From positions 5,456,001-5,520,000 of the forward strand of contig NC_082613.1 in NCBI RefSeq assembly GCF_030936135.1: DNA of 64,000 bases, given 5' to 3'. Positions 62,611-64,000 of this stretch are shown piece after piece (position 1 is the stretch's first letter; each line of letters opens with the position of its first letter). The position numbers were made by a program, and so were the translations under genes. Source of the stretch: Gavia stellata (lineage: Eukaryota > Chordata > Aves > Gaviiformes > Gaviidae). Under the pieces are notes generated by a model that did no database searches, was not told the DNA's origin, and saw nothing but the letters and a program-made list of their open reading frames with translations.

Positions 62611-64000
62611 TAATTTAGATTAAACCAGTATTTTGCTCAAGAAATGTAGTGATTTGCTGGAACATAGCTGTCAAACAGAAGTGAACTATAGATGTACAGT
62701 TGAAATATCTATTATGTACCCAAAAGATACGGTCATCTTTCACTAGTATTGGCTTATAAAATGCTTGTGCTTACTGCTAAGAAAGATACTGCTGCAAGCA
62801 GTTCTGGGGACACTAGGTAAGAACTTGGAAAAGAGTATTGGGGATTTTGACGTGCATAAATAGCGTCTGGATCAGTCCCTAAGTTGCAAGTAGTTGAGAG
62901 TTGGACTTGGGAGAGGAGGTATCGGTGTTCTTATTCTTCCATAGGTGTCCATATCTGGTTGCTGCTGGAAATTAGTCCAGTCTCAACCAATATGACCATT
63001 CATATGTTCCTAAAAACCTCTCCTTAAAAGAAAACCTTCTTCTTAAAAAAAGCTACTTGAAAATTTACAATTTACGGAAGAAAAATAAGTTGGCCCTTAC
63101 ATAAAAGACAGATGTGAGTGAGTCTCATGGGGAGTCTGAAACTTTTAAAGGAAAGAGTTTCCAAAATACTTTGTATAATACCTTAAATTGCTGTAGTCTT
63201 TGAACAAGGTGAACATATTAAATATTTGAAGAACATGCATAGTAATTGTCAAGGCAGACATTTGGGTAAACTTTCAAAGACATGCATCTGAGAACATGCT
63301 CCATATACTTTATTTCCCAAATTTGAGGAAAACAGTTGATTGTCCTAGAGGTCGCATTATGAATCCTGTAAGTTTGGCTTTATTTACACAAGCTAACTGT
63401 TGGAATCTAGAAGAAATGGTCTCAAAGTATTGTATATGGCCAAAAGGCAGTAAATAATGTTTCTTACCTGCAAACTGCCAATTCAGTACTTGAATTCATG
63501 AAATTGAGTCATTATCATCAAGATTTCCACTGCAATGAATTGAGAAACAAGTTCAGTCATATGCAATTACTTAATAATAAACAGTGCTATAATACGGTGG
63601 AGTCTTAATAGTTACTTGTCACAGTTTTGTCATTTCCCAGAATTACTAATATCTTGAACAGCTTGAAAATATTTTGAAAGATTATGTATAGGACCAATTT
63701 ACCCAACCTTCAGGCAGTGCTACGAGTCCTTGTGGTCATTTGATGCCAGCAAAAGAGTTTTTGATGACAGCTGCCTATTTCTAAACATAAAATGCCAACT
63801 TTGCTAAGTTGACTTAAACTGCAAATGAGGAAGTGAGGAAGCTCCCTCATGCCAGCTGTATTCTTTCATTGCCTTTGTGAGGTGATTTTTTTTTTCCCCA
63901 TATGCACTGAGAAATGAAGCAACTAACCAGCTTCAGAAAGGAAGTGTGTCTATGTTGAATCTTACTCTATTGTTTTCATTACCATCAATGTAATGTAAGA

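Larger units (their letters stand above)
62022..64000. other. AT-rich noncoding DNA
   Basis: No gene or recognised transposon. Two further short palindromes are listed separately. A T-run lies near 63887-63896. Confidence 0.6.

Overview
The window looks like vertebrate nuclear DNA from a bird, probably of the Neoaves. The main reasons are transposon relics: a CR1 3' end typical of birds (50095-50245), two older CR1/L3-type LINE pieces, two MIR-like SINE relics with the LINE-derived tail seen in amniotes, and an LTR with a piece of internal sequence from an ERVL-type element that I recognise from many neoavian genomes (36024-36958). The DNA is AT-rich apart from one sharp CpG island. I see no bacterial or viral gene layout, no operons, no CRISPR array and no rRNA or tRNA gene.

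No complete protein-coding gene can be supported. The open frames outside the CpG island are short and match chance expectation for AT-rich DNA of this length. The window is therefore intergenic or deep intronic DNA around one promoter.

Layout. 1-16150: AT-rich noncoding DNA with a small 16-bp tandem repeat carrying AP-1 sites, a LINE 3' end, a MIR relic and simple repeats. 16150-17670: CpG island with a CRE, GC boxes, an E-box, an inverted CCAAT box and a plausible first coding exon on the minus strand that ends at a good splice donor (16698 down to 16590). 17670-36020: noncoding DNA with one ORF segment bracketed by good splice signals (22027-22228), a GC-rich patch near 22.6 kb, two amniote hairpin-type repeat fragments and a ~0.9 kb ancient CR1/L3 copy (29330-30240). 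36024-36958: ERVL-type LTR with its polypurine tract and ~0.3 kb of internal region, minus strand. 37481-38530: a ~1 kb degenerate minisatellite with 22-27 bp units, each built around a near-palindromic core; twenty exact STAT/GAS-type motifs (TTC-N3-GAA) lie within it. 38530-64000: AT-rich noncoding DNA with a MIR relic, a CR1 piece, another hairpin-type repeat, and a cluster of perfect palindromes near 62.0-62.6 kb, the best being 28 bp with no spacer and centred on an MITF/TFE-type E-box.

The two strongest leads are the GAS-motif minisatellite and the 28-bp palindrome. Family names rest on recognising consensus-like stretches by eye; no database search was possible.
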